Assembly: GCA_005883245.1 (NCBI GenBank)
Contig: VAXT01000100.1
Coordinates: forward strand, 1 to 11,931
Reading direction: 5' to 3'
Length of the DNA stretch: 11,931 bases
From: Actinomycetota bacterium
GTDB taxonomy: Bacteria; Actinomycetota; Thermoleophilia; Gaiellales; Gaiellaceae
Shown here: one piece after another, positions 11,635 through 11,931 of the stretch
Numbering within the stretch: position 1 is the stretch's first letter
How the letters are laid out: every line of letters starts with the position of its first letter
The notes under the pieces: model-generated
Told to the model about the DNA's origin: nothing
Databases searched by the model: none
What the model saw: only the letters and a program-made list of their open reading frames with translations
Position numbers and translations under genes: made by a program

Positions 11635-11931
11635 CTAGCGATCTGCGTTGGGTGCGTGCCTGTGCCGCCAGGCTTTGATGCCCTTGACGATGTACAGACG
11701 CTCACCGGGCTCGACGTACCCGAGCCGCCGGGCCTCGCGCGTCACCGCCTGAGCCGTGTCCGAGTCGGCGAGCCGCCGTTCGAGCCGAAGCTTCTGGGCG
11801 CGGAGCTGCCGCACCTCCGCGGACTGCTGCTTGACCGCGTCGCGCGTCGACAGGTAGCTCCTCAGCGGCTGCCAGTAGAGGAAGGCGATGAACGCGAGCG
11901 TCCCCACGCCGAGCCAGCGGAGCAAGAACCG
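11635..11931 (-). CDS. ftsB: FtsB/DivIC-type septum formation initiator (reaches window edge)
   Basis: The product is a small bitopic membrane protein. It has a hydrophobic segment near the N-terminus (LGVGTLAFIAFLYWQPL), a coiled coil of about 35 residues (STRDAVKQQSAEVRQLRAQK onward), and the FtsB/DivIC C-terminal block ARRLGYVEPGERLYIV. FtsB proteins form the FtsQ-FtsB-FtsL bridge of the cell-division complex. TTG at 11925 is a possible start, but the frame remains open to 11931, so the real start may be outside the window; the visible part (96-98 residues) is nearly full length. In actinobacteria this gene commonly follows enolase and precedes DUF501; only the second can be seen here. Confidence 0.85.
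   Translation of the reverse strand, partial: RFLLRWLGVGTLAFIAFLYWQPLRSYLSTRDAVKQQSAEVRQLRAQKLRLERRLADSDTAQAVTREARRLGYVEPGERLYIVKGIKAWRHRHAPNADR

Noticed and set aside
1..11931. CRISPR array, insertion sequence, phage or toxin-antitoxin module
   Set aside because: No regularly spaced repeats, transposase or integrase motifs, or paired small toxin/antitoxin genes were seen on either strand.

Overview
The window is very GC-rich and almost fully coding. It contains an FtsB-type gene followed by a DUF501 gene (an actinobacterial neighbourhood), an RsbU-type multi-GAF PP2C phosphatase, many GTG/TTG starts, four-base ATGA/GTGA gene overlaps and at least one promoter placed as for a leaderless transcript. 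This points to an actinobacterium, and the gene styles resemble class Thermoleophilia (Solirubrobacterales/Gaiellales). The placement is inferred from gene content, not from a marker-gene match.

Layout. (1) 30-380 (+): a DUF309 protein converging by 15 bp on the end of the next block. (2) 366-8290 (-): one compact seven-gene operon, read right to left. It encodes a four-GAF/SpoIIE-type PP2C phosphatase, an MFS/spermidine-synthase-like fusion protein, a glycerophosphodiesterase-like protein, an L,D-transpeptidase, a TlpA/ResA thioredoxin, a CcmH-like protein with two CXXC modules, and a CcdA-type electron transporter. Junctions overlap by 1-4 bases except one 21-bp gap and the unusual CcmH/CcdA junction. 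The last three genes form a thiol-reduction module for cytochrome c maturation. The transpeptidase and the diesterase act on the envelope, and the phosphatase gene heads the transcript. (3) 8354-9172 (+): two small membrane-protein genes flanking a 167-nt interval that can fold into nested helices, closed by a 21-bp stem whose only imperfections are G-U pairs on the + strand. (4) 9114-9642 (-): a PAP2-type phosphatase gene broken by an apparent one-base insertion in a C4 run. (5) 9743-11931 (-): FtsB (edge of window), a 197-nt spacer with hairpins, DUF501, an unknown 101-aa protein, a 70-aa membrane protein, and a response regulator with an excisionase/MerR-like helix-turn-helix placed before its receiver domain.

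The points most worth checking are the candidate structured RNA at 8588-8754, the CcdA gene whose conserved N-terminus has no standard start codon (GTT where GTG/ATG is expected, directly after the CcmH stop in the same frame), the tandem CXXC duplication in the CcmH-like protein, the frameshifted PAP2 gene, a 20-bp repeat present in inverted orientation at 1-20 and 9689-9708, and a hairpin that masks a strong Shine-Dalgarno sequence ahead of DUF501. No CRISPR array, insertion sequence, rRNA or tRNA gene was seen.
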